Positions 1 through 7,210 of a DNA stretch of 11,656 nt are shown here, piece by piece. The notes beneath the pieces are model-generated. The model saw only the letters and a list, made by a program, of their open reading frames with translations. It had not been told where the DNA came from and ran no database searches. The position numbers and the translations under genes were made by a program. The stretch's first letter is position 1. Each line of letters starts with the position of its first letter. The DNA comes from DIGJ01 sp036658435 (GTDB lineage: Bacteria; Bacillota; Clostridia; Lachnospirales; Lachnospiraceae), in the NCBI GenBank assembly GCA_036658435.1, contig JAVXEO010000065.1, forward strand, positions 1-11,656, read 5' to 3'.

Positions 1-762
1 CAGACCACCGGAAATAGCCATAGCCGTCATTACCGCACGATTTGCACTAATACCACCATACTCCGCTGCATTTTTATTAAATCCAACTGCACGTAATTGA
101 TAGCCAAGTGTTGTTTTATTAATAATAAAGTAAATTAAAAGTGCTGCAAGAATCGCTATAATAATACCCCAGTTTGCATTTGGACCAAATGTTTTGGCAT
201 CCAGGAAAGGAAGGGTTATTTTAGCCGAATCCAATACGTCCTTTGTAGCTTCTCCACCATTTTGTTTGTGAAGAATGGTGAAATTCATAATATAATTTGA
301 TAAGTAAAATGCAATCCAGTTAAACATAATCATGGATAGAACTTCATTGATTCCGCGCTTTACTTTTAAGTAGGCAACTAAAATTCCCCATAGAGAACCT
401 GCAGCAATGGCTGCAATAAAGCAAAGAGGAATATGTATAATCTTAGGTACATCTACTAAGATACCAACGCAGCAAGCTGCCAGCGTACCAACAACAAACT
501 GTCCTTCTGCACCAATATTAAATACACCAGTACGGAATGAAAATGCAACGGACAATCCGGTTAAAATTAGCGGCGTTGCATAAATTACGGACCATATCAT
601 ATTCTTTGGTCTGCTGAACACTCCGTTAAACAAGCTTACATATGCTTCTATCGGACTGATTTTTGCAAGCTTTAACATGATTGCTCCAAATACGAATCCA
701 ATTAAAATTGCGATTAGTGTAAACAACACATTGCTGTCTTTTAACGATTTCTTCTTATTCAT
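1..762 (-). CDS. Nucleoside ABC transporter permease, BPD_transp_2 family (C-terminus cut by window edge)
   Basis: This is an inner-membrane subunit that forms half of the channel of a BMP-type nucleoside importer. My translation gives 254 residues from ATG at 762 to the window edge with no stop. A first hydrophobic helix lies at about 13-31. It is followed by the family hallmark NIGAEGQ (82-88), a second conserved block NEVLSMIMFNWIA (139-151), helices near 200-214, and a cytoplasmic coupling segment with NAAEYGGI (230-237). Full-length relatives have about 350 residues, so roughly 100 are missing. The start codon lies inside the end of the ATPase gene (8-base overlap) and has GGAGG just upstream, which suggests translational coupling. 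In Bacillus nupNOPQ and Lactococcus bmpA-nupABC a second permease gene follows, and one is expected just outside the window. The family call is firm. Nucleoside specificity is inferred from the neighbours. Confidence 0.92.
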   Translation of the reverse strand, partial: MNKKKSLKDSNVLFTLIAILIGFVFGAIMLKLAKISPIEAYVSLFNGVFSRPKNMIWSVIYATPLILTGLSVAFSFRTGVFNIGAEGQFVVGTLAACCVGILVDVPKIIHIPLCFIAAIAAGSLWGILVAYLKVKRGINEVLSMIMFNWIAFYLSNYIMNFTILHKQNGGEATKDVLDSAKITLPFLDAKTFGPNANWGIIIAILAALLIYFIINKTTLGYQLRAVGFNKNAAEYGGISANRAVMTAMAISGGL

Positions 763-2302
763 GTTTTACACCTCCGCCTGCCATTAATAATCCTAATGTC
801 TTTTCATTTGCTTCGCTTCCGCTCACTTCACCAACAATTTTGCCATCATAAATAACGTTGATTCGATCGGATAAGCTCATGATTTCATCTAATTCAAAGG
901 ATACTAAAAGTACCGCTTTGTTCTTATTTCTCTGTTCTACAATATATTTATGTACGAATTCTATAGCTCCAACGTCAAGACCACGGGTTGGATTTACTGC
1001 AATTAGTAAATCTTTATCGTTTGTTACTTCACGGGCTATAATAATTTTCTGCTGATTTCCACCGGAAAGTTCTCCGGCTGCCTGTTCCTCACAGCCACTT
1101 GGACGAATATCAAATTTCTCAATAAGGTCTTTGGTGAATTCTGTAATGGCACCTTTTTTCAATACTCCATTTTTTGAGAAGTTTGGTTCTCCAAAGTTTT
1201 GAAGAATCATATTCTCTGCCACAGAAAAGTCCAAAACAAGACCATGTTTCTGTCTGTCCTCCGGAATACTGGAAACGCCTTTTTGGAATACAGTTCTTGG
1301 AGGTGCATTGTAAATATCTTCCCCATTAATAGTGACCTGTCCTTTTTTCGCTTTTCGAAGTCCCGTCAGAATCTCAACCAGTTCCGTTTGTCCGTTACCA
1401 TCTATACCGGCAATACCAACTATTTCACCTCGTCGAACGTGAAGATCAAGACCTTTTAATATTTCGATACCACGATAATCTACTCCATGAATATCTTTTA
1501 CTTCCAGAACATTTTCTCCCGGTTCTAACTCTTTCTTATCTACTACAAATTCTACATTTCTTCCTACCATCATTGAGGCAAGTTCATTTTCATTTACTTC
1601 CTCTACATTAACGGTATTAATATATTTGCCTCGGCGTATAATCGTACAATAATCTGCAGAAGCTTTAATTTCTTTTAGTTTATGTGTAATCAATATTACA
1701 GATTTTCCATCTTTTGTAAGGTTACCAATAATTTCAATTAATTCTTCGATTTCCTGTGGGGTCAAAGATGCTGTAGGTTCATCCAAAATCAAGATATCCG
1801 CTCCACGATAGAGCACTTTAAGAATCTCAACCCGCTGCTGCATACCAACTGAAATATCTTCGATTTTCGCATCGACATCCACCTGCAGGTTATAACGTTC
1901 CGATATCGCTTTTACATCCTCACGGGCCTTCTTAAGATCAACAACAATCCCCTTTTTTGGCTCCATACCAAGAATAATATTCTCCGTTACTGTAAATGGC
2001 TGTACCAGCATAAAGTGCTGATGTACCATTCCGATCCCCAGTTCAATGGCTTTCTTTGGGGAATCAATCTCCACCTTTGTTCCTCCAACCAGAATCTCTC
2101 CAGATGTTGGGTGATACAAACCATACAGTACATTCATTAGTGTACTTTTTCCGGCGCCATTTTCTCCTAAAATGGCGTGTACTTCCCCTTTATGTACGGT
2201 TAAGTTAACTCCATCGTTGGCAACAAAGTTACCAAATTTTTTTACAATGTCTTTCATTTGGATTACAACAGTACCCATATCGACATTTCTCTGCTTTTCC
2301 AA
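755..2302 (-). CDS. Nucleoside ABC transporter ATP-binding protein (two fused ATPase domains)
   Basis: This cytoplasmic ATPase powers nucleoside uptake. Its 515 residues carry two ABC domains in tandem, as in RbsA and NupA/NupO-type proteins. Domain 1 has Walker A GENGAGKS (46-53), Q-loop Gln95, signature SVGMQQ (151-156), Walker B LILDEP (171-176) and His207. Domain 2 is the usual degenerate partner: Walker A GIDGNGQT (299-306) has Gln in place of Lys, the signature LSGGNQQ (412-418) is good, and Walker B carries Asn437 in NPTRGLD where a catalytic Glu is normal. The start is TTG at 2302, chosen because AAAAGGAGGAG lies 5 bases upstream. The next in-frame ATG (codon 9, at 2278) has no Shine-Dalgarno site. 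The end overlaps the permease start. A 300 bp gap with hairpins separates it from the lipoprotein gene upstream. Confidence 0.94.
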   Translation of the reverse strand: MEKQRNVDMGTVVIQMKDIVKKFGNFVANDGVNLTVHKGEVHAILGENGAGKSTLMNVLYGLYHPTSGEILVGGTKVEIDSPKKAIELGIGMVHQHFMLVQPFTVTENIILGMEPKKGIVVDLKKAREDVKAISERYNLQVDVDAKIEDISVGMQQRVEILKVLYRGADILILDEPTASLTPQEIEELIEIIGNLTKDGKSVILITHKLKEIKASADYCTIIRRGKYINTVNVEEVNENELASMMVGRNVEFVVDKKELEPGENVLEVKDIHGVDYRGIEILKGLDLHVRRGEIVGIAGIDGNGQTELVEILTGLRKAKKGQVTINGEDIYNAPPRTVFQKGVSSIPEDRQKHGLVLDFSVAENMILQNFGEPNFSKNGVLKKGAITEFTKDLIEKFDIRPSGCEEQAAGELSGGNQQKIIIAREVTNDKDLLIAVNPTRGLDVGAIEFVHKYIVEQRNKNKAVLLVSFELDEIMSLSDRINVIYDGKIVGEVSGSEANEKTLGLLMAGGGVKHE

Positions 2303-2408
2303 GGGCTCTCCTCCTTTTGTTATATTATATCATTATTATATCTGCAAATCCATAGGATTCTAGACACAGCTTCCCTTCCGTCAGCTCTTCAAAAGACCTT
2401 CAGGAATA

Positions 2409-2429
2409 TTCAACACTTTCAGTATTGAA
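2409..2429 (-). other. Short RNA stem-loop upstream of the ATPase gene
   Basis: The two 9-base arms (2421-2429 and 2409-2417) pair across a three-base loop with one U-G wobble. No U tract follows, so this is not a terminator. The 3' arm can also pair with an upstream AACACTT copy (plus-strand 2441-2447), so two mutually exclusive folds are possible. A role in mRNA stability or processing is possible, but this is inference. Confidence 0.4.
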
Positions 2430-2488
2430 CCATCTCCTTTAAGTGTTTTTTCTAATGTTGGACGCTTCCAGCAAAAGAAAAACGACTC

Positions 2489-2542
2489 AAAAATGGGAGG
2501 AGCTCCGAATCCTTTAAAAATCTCTGTTTTCGAAGCTTCCTC
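2489..2542 (-). terminator. Probable partial intrinsic terminator after the BMP lipoprotein gene
   Basis: On the minus strand, a 12-base arm (2531-2542) pairs with an 11-base arm (2497-2507): 11 pairs with one bulged A and one U-G wobble. CCA and then five U (2489-2493) follow, and a second T-rich run comes just after. The 23-base loop may fold further through an AAAA/TTTT pairing. It lies about 60 bases after the lipoprotein stop codon. The bulge, long loop and interrupted U tract suggest incomplete termination, which would let some transcripts continue into the transporter genes. Confidence 0.55.
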
Positions 2543-2602
2543 ACCTACTTTATTTCATTTTGTTACCAAACTATTCTGCAGTCTTCGTCTTCTTTTTAAG
2601 AC

Positions 2603-3706
2603 TTAATCTAATTCATAGATATCGCCATATTTAGCTTCGAAGTCAGCTTTGCTAGCAGGAACTACGATATCGCCAGCAATAACTTTTTCTTTTGCATCAT
2701 TAACTGCTGCAAGAACGTCTTCTGATAAAAGGTCTGTTGTTGGTGCAATATCAACACCAGCAATTGCTAAGTCATACTTCTTAAGTCCAGGTGTAATAGT
2801 TCCGTCCTGCATAGCTTTTGCCATATCATAACAAGCATTATCTACTCTCTTCATAGCGGATGTGATAACTGTTTCCGGAGCTAAAACGCTCTGGTCACTA
2901 TCAACACCAATTGCTTTGATTCCGTTTTCTTTACATCCTTCAATAACACCAATACCGGTACCGCCAGCTGCATGGAAGATAACGTCAGCGCCATTGGTAA
3001 TCATAGATGTTGCAGCAGATTTACCACCAGCTGTATCACCAAAGTTGTTTGCATTGTATTGAAGAATCTTAGCATCTTTATTTGCATCGATTACACCTGC
3101 AAGGTATCCGTAACCGAATAAGTTCATTGATTCACTAGCCATACCAAGTACAAATCCAACCGTGTTAGATTTTGTTGTTAAACCAGCAACAAGACCTACT
3201 AAGTAAGAAGCTTGTTCCTGAGCAAACATTAAGCAAGTTACGTTTGGCAAATCAATAGAAGCATCATCAATAATAGCAAATTTCTGTTCTGGATAAGCTT
3301 CTGCTGCTGCCTTTGTAGCATCAGCTAACATATAGCCAACGCAGATAACTAAATCATAACCATCATCAACAAAAGTTTCAATGTTTGGTGTATAGTCAGC
3401 ATCTGTAGCAGACTCTAAATATTTAGCTTCAATTCCTAATTCTAACTGTGCTCTTTGAAGGCCTTCCCATGATGACTGGTTGAAAGAACCATCATTTACA
3501 CCACCAACGTCTGTAACAATACCAATTTTGATTGGTTCTGCTGCAGGTTCTTCTGCTTCTGCTTCTTCTTCTGGTGCTGGTGTTGCTTCTTCTGTTGTCG
3601 CAGCCCCATTATTGGTTTCCCCTGCTGTGTTTTTGGAACCGCATGCTACTAATGTTGACATAGCTAATACAGTTGCCATTGCCAGTGCTAATACTCTTTT
3701 TTTCAT
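2603..3706 (-). CDS. BMP-family nucleoside-binding lipoprotein of ABC transporter
   Basis: This extracellular lipid-anchored substrate-binding protein belongs to the Bmp/PnrA/Med family, whose members bind purine and other nucleosides. The start was moved to ATG at 3706 (367 residues) because GGAGG lies 10 bases upstream and a classic signal peptide then begins directly: a KKR n-region, a hydrophobic core and lipobox LVAC with Cys22 as the lipidation site. An upstream in-frame ATG (3736) would add ten residues and has no such site. Residues 27-58 are a low-complexity Ala/Glu/Thr/Pro linker that would hold the domain away from the membrane. The binding domain follows, with the family motif DVGGVNDGSFNQ (66-77) and a later HAAGGTGIG block. 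DeoD is encoded upstream and the ABC ATPase and permease downstream, so nucleosides are the likely ligand. Family assignment is firm, and the exact ligand is inferred. Confidence 0.93.
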   Translation of the reverse strand: MKKRVLALAMATVLAMSTLVACGSKNTAGETNNGAATTEEATPAPEEEAEAEEPAAEPIKIGIVTDVGGVNDGSFNQSSWEGLQRAQLELGIEAKYLESATDADYTPNIETFVDDGYDLVICVGYMLADATKAAAEAYPEQKFAIIDDASIDLPNVTCLMFAQEQASYLVGLVAGLTTKSNTVGFVLGMASESMNLFGYGYLAGVIDANKDAKILQYNANNFGDTAGGKSAATSMITNGADVIFHAAGGTGIGVIEGCKENGIKAIGVDSDQSVLAPETVITSAMKRVDNACYDMAKAMQDGTITPGLKKYDLAIAGVDIAPTTDLLSEDVLAAVNDAKEKVIAGDIVVPASKADFEAKYGDIYELD

Positions 3707-3737
3707 AAATAAATTTCCTCCTTTTATTTTGCTCACC

Positions 3738-3754
3738 CCTATTCTTTGAATAGG
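3738..3754 (-). other. Perfect 7-bp stem-loop in the lipoprotein gene leader
   Basis: CCTATTC, AAA, GAATAGG forms a perfect 7-pair hairpin with a three-base loop, about 17 bases before the lipoprotein RBS. No U tract follows, so it is not a terminator. It would sit at or near the 5' end of a transcript from the candidate promoter at 3760-3787, or at a processed end of the longer deoD transcript. A 5' stability hairpin is the simplest reading. This role is inferred. Confidence 0.4.
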
Positions 3755-3759
3755 AAGTG

Positions 3760-3787
3760 ATTATGATGATATCACAATGTGTCTTAA
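3760..3787 (-). promoter_or_regulatory. Candidate sigma-A promoter for the BMP lipoprotein gene
   Basis: On the minus strand TTAAGA (3782-3787, 4 of 6 matches to the -35 consensus) and CATAAT (3760-3765, 5 of 6 to the -10 consensus) are separated by 16 bases in the short gap after deoD. The 5' leader would be about 45 bases. It would allow extra binding-protein expression independent of the upstream genes. The -35 match is modest and the region is AT-rich. Confidence 0.3.
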
Positions 3788-3797
3788 AAAACAATCC

Positions 3798-4511
3798 CTA
3801 ATGTCCTATTTTTAGTGCAATTTTCATCATATCATGAAAAGAATTTTGCCGTTCTTCTGCACAAAGTGACTCCCCTGTAAAAATATGATCCGAAATTGTG
3901 CAAATACATAGTGCTTTTTTTCCTGCACGGGCTGCATTCATATAAAGTGCTGCCGCTTCCATTTCAATACACAGCACATTCATCTCTTTCCACTGTGCCG
4001 CTGCCTCGGTATTATCATTATAAAAGGTGTCTGAAGATAATATATTTCCTACCACCACCGGTGTTCCATATTCCTCCGCAATATCCACCGCTTCCTTTAA
4101 AAGTCCAAAATCTGCAATGGGTGCATAGGTGCCGGGAAGTCGGTATTGCTTTGCATAGTTGGAATTTGTAGAGGCTCCCATTCCAATTACGATGTCTCTT
4201 ACCTTTACCTTGTCTCCCAATCCACCGGCGGATCCAATACGAATGATATTCTCTACTCCATAAAAATTAAAAAGTTCATAGGAATAGATTCCTATAGAAG
4301 GCATTCCCATTCCTCCACCCATGACAGAAACTTTTTTTCCTTCATACATACCGGTATAGCCCAGCATATTTCTTACCGTATTAAAACAAACCGGATTTTC
4401 TAAATAAGTCTCTGCAATGTACTTGGCTCTTAACGGGTCCCCGGGCATTAAAACTGTTTTCGCTATTTCTCCTTCTAAGGCATTGTTATGTGGTGTTGGT
4501 AAATTTGTCAT
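3798..4511 (-). CDS. deoD: Purine nucleoside phosphorylase, DeoD type
   Basis: This cytoplasmic enzyme splits purine (deoxy)ribonucleosides with phosphate into free base and (deoxy)ribose 1-phosphate. The protein aligns well from memory with E. coli DeoD along its whole length. Visible blocks are TPHNNALEG near the N-terminus, the phosphate-site motif MPGDPLRAKYIAET, GGGMGMPS, IRIGSAGG, the substrate-binding EMEAAALY, and ISDH with the catalytic Asp near residue 208. At 237 residues it has the usual size. The chosen ATG (4511) lies 8 bases after GGAGG. Another ATG two codons earlier (4517) has only 2 bases of spacing. The 850-residue gene ends 29 bases upstream and the nucleoside-binding lipoprotein follows downstream, so uptake and phosphorolysis are encoded together. 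No promoter of its own was seen. Confidence 0.96.
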   Translation of the reverse strand: MTNLPTPHNNALEGEIAKTVLMPGDPLRAKYIAETYLENPVCFNTVRNMLGYTGMYEGKKVSVMGGGMGMPSIGIYSYELFNFYGVENIIRIGSAGGLGDKVKVRDIVIGMGASTNSNYAKQYRLPGTYAPIADFGLLKEAVDIAEEYGTPVVVGNILSSDTFYNDNTEAAAQWKEMNVLCIEMEAAALYMNAARAGKKALCICTISDHIFTGESLCAEERQNSFHDMMKIALKIGH

Positions 4512-4540
4512 TATCATTTCCTCCTTTATTGTCTTTCTAA

Positions 4541-7093
4541 TTAGTTCATATAACTGATAAACACATTTCCATTGGCTTCAAATAAAGTGGAGGCTTTAGA
4601 AATAGATGTTTTTATCATTCCGGTTTCTGGGTCAAAATACGTTACTGTAAATTCATCATATCCAGTTATTACTACGGCATGATTCCTATCTTTCATTGCA
4701 ATTACCAGATTATTTTCACTAACGAAGTACAATACCTCATCCAATGTACAGCCCGTTAAATTAATTGGATTGTCTATATGTTTCTCCAGTATACCAAAAA
4801 TAGATTTTTCGGATTCCGATAGTTCCTTGGCATTTGCAGAAATCTGATTGTTTTGCAATACCATATAAAGGCTGGCTCCAATGCTGGTTATTCCATTTCC
4901 GCTTCTGATTTCTTTTACACGGCCTATGGTTTTTCGATTAAATTTACCGCTTCTTTCCCAAATCAAACGTTGTTTCTCATTTACTACAACGCCCATTTTT
5001 TCATCGGCTAAACGAATTCCATCCGCTGCTTCTGAAAATGAGCTTATAATATTTCCATTTGCATATACATAATATTTTTCGGCCGCTTCTTTCTTTTCCG
5101 GAAGATGCAAGGTTGTATCATCTTTCAAAATCATATTGGTTGTTTTCACGACTTTTGGTTTTTTCTCCATTGCAAATCCATCCGGCATGGAAAGATATTT
5201 TTCTGTGAGCATCAGCTCGGTTGTTCGAATCTTAATTCCAATAATCTGGGACTCCGATGGGCCTTGACTTAGAATACTGTCTTCCCCTATTTGCCGGTAT
5301 CCATTTTTTGTCTTCTTTATTCGATAGAGTTTTACAATATTTCCCTTTACTTCCGAATCTACTACATACGCTTTTTTTTGTTTATATGTTTTCAATACGT
5401 TTCCATTCACATCTGCTATTTCCATTAAATAGGCCGGGTAAACTATGGTTCCTTCCGGTGTTTCCTGTATATCCGATTTACGTACATATCCGTAAATAAC
5501 ATTAGACTGAATATCTCCAAATATGCGGATGCTTTCACCTTGTGGTGCCTCGATCTTATTCTGTTCCTCTGTTTCCAGATTCATAACCACCAGATACTCT
5601 TTTTCATGATTGAATTCTGTCCAGGCAATACCGTGATTGGCCGTAAGTGGAGCAAAGTTTTCTTTGGAAACATTCTTTACAATAGCCTTTAATTTTTTTG
5701 CTGCTATATTATAAGAATAAACGGTATCATTCATGCTAAAATAAAAGACACCTTTTTGGCTTACATAACTAAAATCGTTCATATCCACTTTTAACATCTG
5801 ATAGGTTGTTTCCAGGGGAATATAGACCAGCTCCTCAATCCGATTGGTATCTGAACTGTAATGGTATAGAACCATTGCCACCTTTCCTTCATAATCTCCC
5901 CGATTCATATATCCATATACTATAAAATTCATATTTCCGCCATCGTCCATGTTTAGAATCTGAATATCATGCTGATCATAATCATTTTGAAAATTAGTTT
6001 CTTCTTCCTGGCGAAATGAAAATACACAAACCGCTTTGTTTTCTGGCAAATTATAATACCAAAGTTCTCCATTTCTCACAAAGGCAACCTTTCCATTTTC
6101 CCCTCCGGTTGCAAGCTGCATATTCTCCTCTGCGGTTACTCCCAGTTTGAATTCACTTTTTGCAAGACTGGTAAGGTTTATATCAAATAAAGCTTCCATC
6201 GTCCTTTCATAATTTAGGAGATAAATTCTATTTGCCGTATATCTCACCCTGTAAAACTCTTTTACATTGTATATTTCCCTTCCGGAGTTGTTCTTTATTT
6301 TTACAAAATATTCCAATTGTATGGATGCCGTTTCTACATTAAACTCTTTAATCGTGGGCACAACCTCCGTACAAATCTGGGGTTTTAATTTTCCCCAGGA
6401 AAGCATTTCAAGGCTGGAATGAATGGTGACTTTTGAAAAGTTTGTGTTATCTTCGCTTCCATCCGTCTCTAAGTAGGTTGTTAAGTTCTCCGCTTTTTTC
6501 TTATCGAAACTTTTTTCGTGAAAGCTTTTTACAAAATTCAATTTTTTATCCAAGAAAGAATTCGTTTCGTAATATTTTATACGGGTGTAAAAGTTTATCT
6601 TACGGCCTTCTTCTGTTACTGCTGTAATTTTCATTGCGTATTCCGTACTGGTTTCCAAATTTGCCTGTATTTTTATCTTTGCAGATTTTCCATCCTCTAT
6701 AACTTCCAGGGCATTTATGGTACCCCCATCCAGTAATTCATTTTCTTTTAATGCACGCACTTCATATATTATTTTTTTTATAATGGTCTTATTTTCTGCA
6801 AACCGCACCAGAACTTCTTTATTTTGATATACCGGTATGATTGCTTCCCGAATCACATTGGCGTCCATATTGCTGCTATAACCGTGCAGCCGGTTTACCT
6901 TATACCCATCTGTCATTAAATACAGAAGGGGAAAAGAAGCTTCTTTCATCTTCACCGCTTTTTCCAAAGTTATTTCTTCTTCCTTTATATTTTTGCTCAT
7001 AAAAAGCAGTGCCGCTACAAATACGCCCAATAATATCAATGTTTTATAAATGTGTTTCTCTATTCCTTTATTTTTTAATTTCTTTGCTTTCAT
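4541..7093 (-). CDS. Large membrane-anchored surface protein with propeller-like middle and C39-like C-terminus
   Basis: I do not recognise a named gene. The 850 residues begin with a basic stretch and one hydrophobic helix (about 18-35, KTLILLGVFVAALLFMSK). With no other membrane segment, almost all of the protein should lie outside the cell. Residues 320-700 show recurring short beta-type units (for example NGELWYYNLPE and NDTVYSYNIAAKKL), which suggests a TolB/WD-like propeller. The last 120 residues resemble a papain-fold C39_2-type domain: a helix with ASLYMVL (740-746), NHAVVITGYD with His805, and FDPETG with Asp821. The usual catalytic Cys, three residues before the A/T-S of that helix, appears to be Ser737, so peptidase activity is doubtful. 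Start ATG has GAGGAAG nearby. It precedes deoD by 29 bases and probably heads the operon. Domain calls are from pattern only. Confidence 0.8.
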   Translation of the reverse strand: MKAKKLKNKGIEKHIYKTLILLGVFVAALLFMSKNIKEEEITLEKAVKMKEASFPLLYLMTDGYKVNRLHGYSSNMDANVIREAIIPVYQNKEVLVRFAENKTIIKKIIYEVRALKENELLDGGTINALEVIEDGKSAKIKIQANLETSTEYAMKITAVTEEGRKINFYTRIKYYETNSFLDKKLNFVKSFHEKSFDKKKAENLTTYLETDGSEDNTNFSKVTIHSSLEMLSWGKLKPQICTEVVPTIKEFNVETASIQLEYFVKIKNNSGREIYNVKEFYRVRYTANRIYLLNYERTMEALFDINLTSLAKSEFKLGVTAEENMQLATGGENGKVAFVRNGELWYYNLPENKAVCVFSFRQEEETNFQNDYDQHDIQILNMDDGGNMNFIVYGYMNRGDYEGKVAMVLYHYSSDTNRIEELVYIPLETTYQMLKVDMNDFSYVSQKGVFYFSMNDTVYSYNIAAKKLKAIVKNVSKENFAPLTANHGIAWTEFNHEKEYLVVMNLETEEQNKIEAPQGESIRIFGDIQSNVIYGYVRKSDIQETPEGTIVYPAYLMEIADVNGNVLKTYKQKKAYVVDSEVKGNIVKLYRIKKTKNGYRQIGEDSILSQGPSESQIIGIKIRTTELMLTEKYLSMPDGFAMEKKPKVVKTTNMILKDDTTLHLPEKKEAAEKYYVYANGNIISSFSEAADGIRLADEKMGVVVNEKQRLIWERSGKFNRKTIGRVKEIRSGNGITSIGASLYMVLQNNQISANAKELSESEKSIFGILEKHIDNPINLTGCTLDEVLYFVSENNLVIAMKDRNHAVVITGYDEFTVTYFDPETGMIKTSISKASTLFEANGNVFISYMN

Positions 7094-7115
7094 TTCATCA
7101 CTTCCTCACTTTCCT

Positions 7116-7124
7116 ATTGTACCA
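7116..7124 (-). promoter_or_regulatory. Extended -10 promoter for the surface protein/nucleoside operon
   Basis: Minus-strand TGGTACAAT has TACAAT (5 of 6) at 7116-7121 preceded by TG in the extended -10 position (7123-7124). The best -35 at 17 bases is poor, which is common with an extended -10. Transcription would start near 7109, giving a leader of about 16 bases that just holds the RBS. An 11-base palindrome AAGGAATCCTT (7125-7135) abuts the -10 element and could be an operator, though it is short enough to be chance. Confidence 0.5.
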
Positions 7125-7150
7125 AAGGAATCCTTAGAAAGAAAGTATCA

Positions 7151-7181
7151 TTTACATTTTTCCTTCATATATATGTATAAA
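7151..7181 (+). promoter_or_regulatory. Weak candidate promoter for the Pro/Cys-rich gene
   Basis: TTTACA (7151-7156) and TATAAA (7176-7181) are 19 bases apart, wider than ideal for sigma-A. An alternative reading is a sporulation-type element: GTATCAT (7145-7151), 14 bases, then CATATATA (7166-7173), which partly resembles sigma-E sites. Neither is strong. The region is very AT-rich. Confidence 0.25.
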
Positions 7182-7210
7182 ATAATCATTATGGGAGTTA
7201 ATATAAAAGA

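Larger units (their letters stand above)
2303..2602 (-). other. Structured 300 bp gap between lipoprotein and ATPase genes
   Basis: No convincing gene lies here. Read on the minus strand it holds a terminator-like hairpin (2489-2542), a second short stem-loop (2409-2429) and, just before the ATPase RBS, two TATAAT boxes (2335-2340 and 2324-2329) with no good -35 partner at 16-18 bases. Both hairpins contain U-G wobbles that would be A-C mismatches on the other strand, so they fit RNA made from the minus strand. The likely job is to separate expression of the abundant binding protein from that of the transporter. I saw no match to a riboswitch I know. Confidence 0.5.

Noticed and set aside
299..436. 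Degenerate second ATPase domain as a sign of a broken gene (seen when reading the transporter module, in the ATPase encoded at 755-2302).
   Set aside because: Loss of the Walker A Lys and the catalytic Glu in domain 2 is normal for RbsA/NupA-type ATPases. The start and end given here are residue numbers of that protein, not base positions.
2324..2340. Two TATAAT boxes before the ATPase gene as a promoter.
   Set aside because: No acceptable -35 lies 16-18 bases upstream and no extended -10 TG is present. The stretch is simply AT-rich.
2381..2554. A 57-codon open frame on the minus strand in the gap between the lipoprotein and ATPase genes, with a protein-like look (for example LKGDGSILKVLNIPEG).
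   Set aside because: It has no ATG, GTG or TTG start near its beginning and no RBS, and it runs through the terminator-like stem. A gene remnant cannot be excluded, but RNA structure explains the region better.
2577..2602. GTCTT/AAGAC small inverted repeat right after the lipoprotein stop codon.
   Set aside because: The stem is only 5 pairs and no U tract follows, so it is too weak to call a terminator.
3896..4403. Plus-strand open frames opposite deoD.
   Set aside because: They are antisense to a clear deoD, have no RBS, and show composition expected from a shadow frame.
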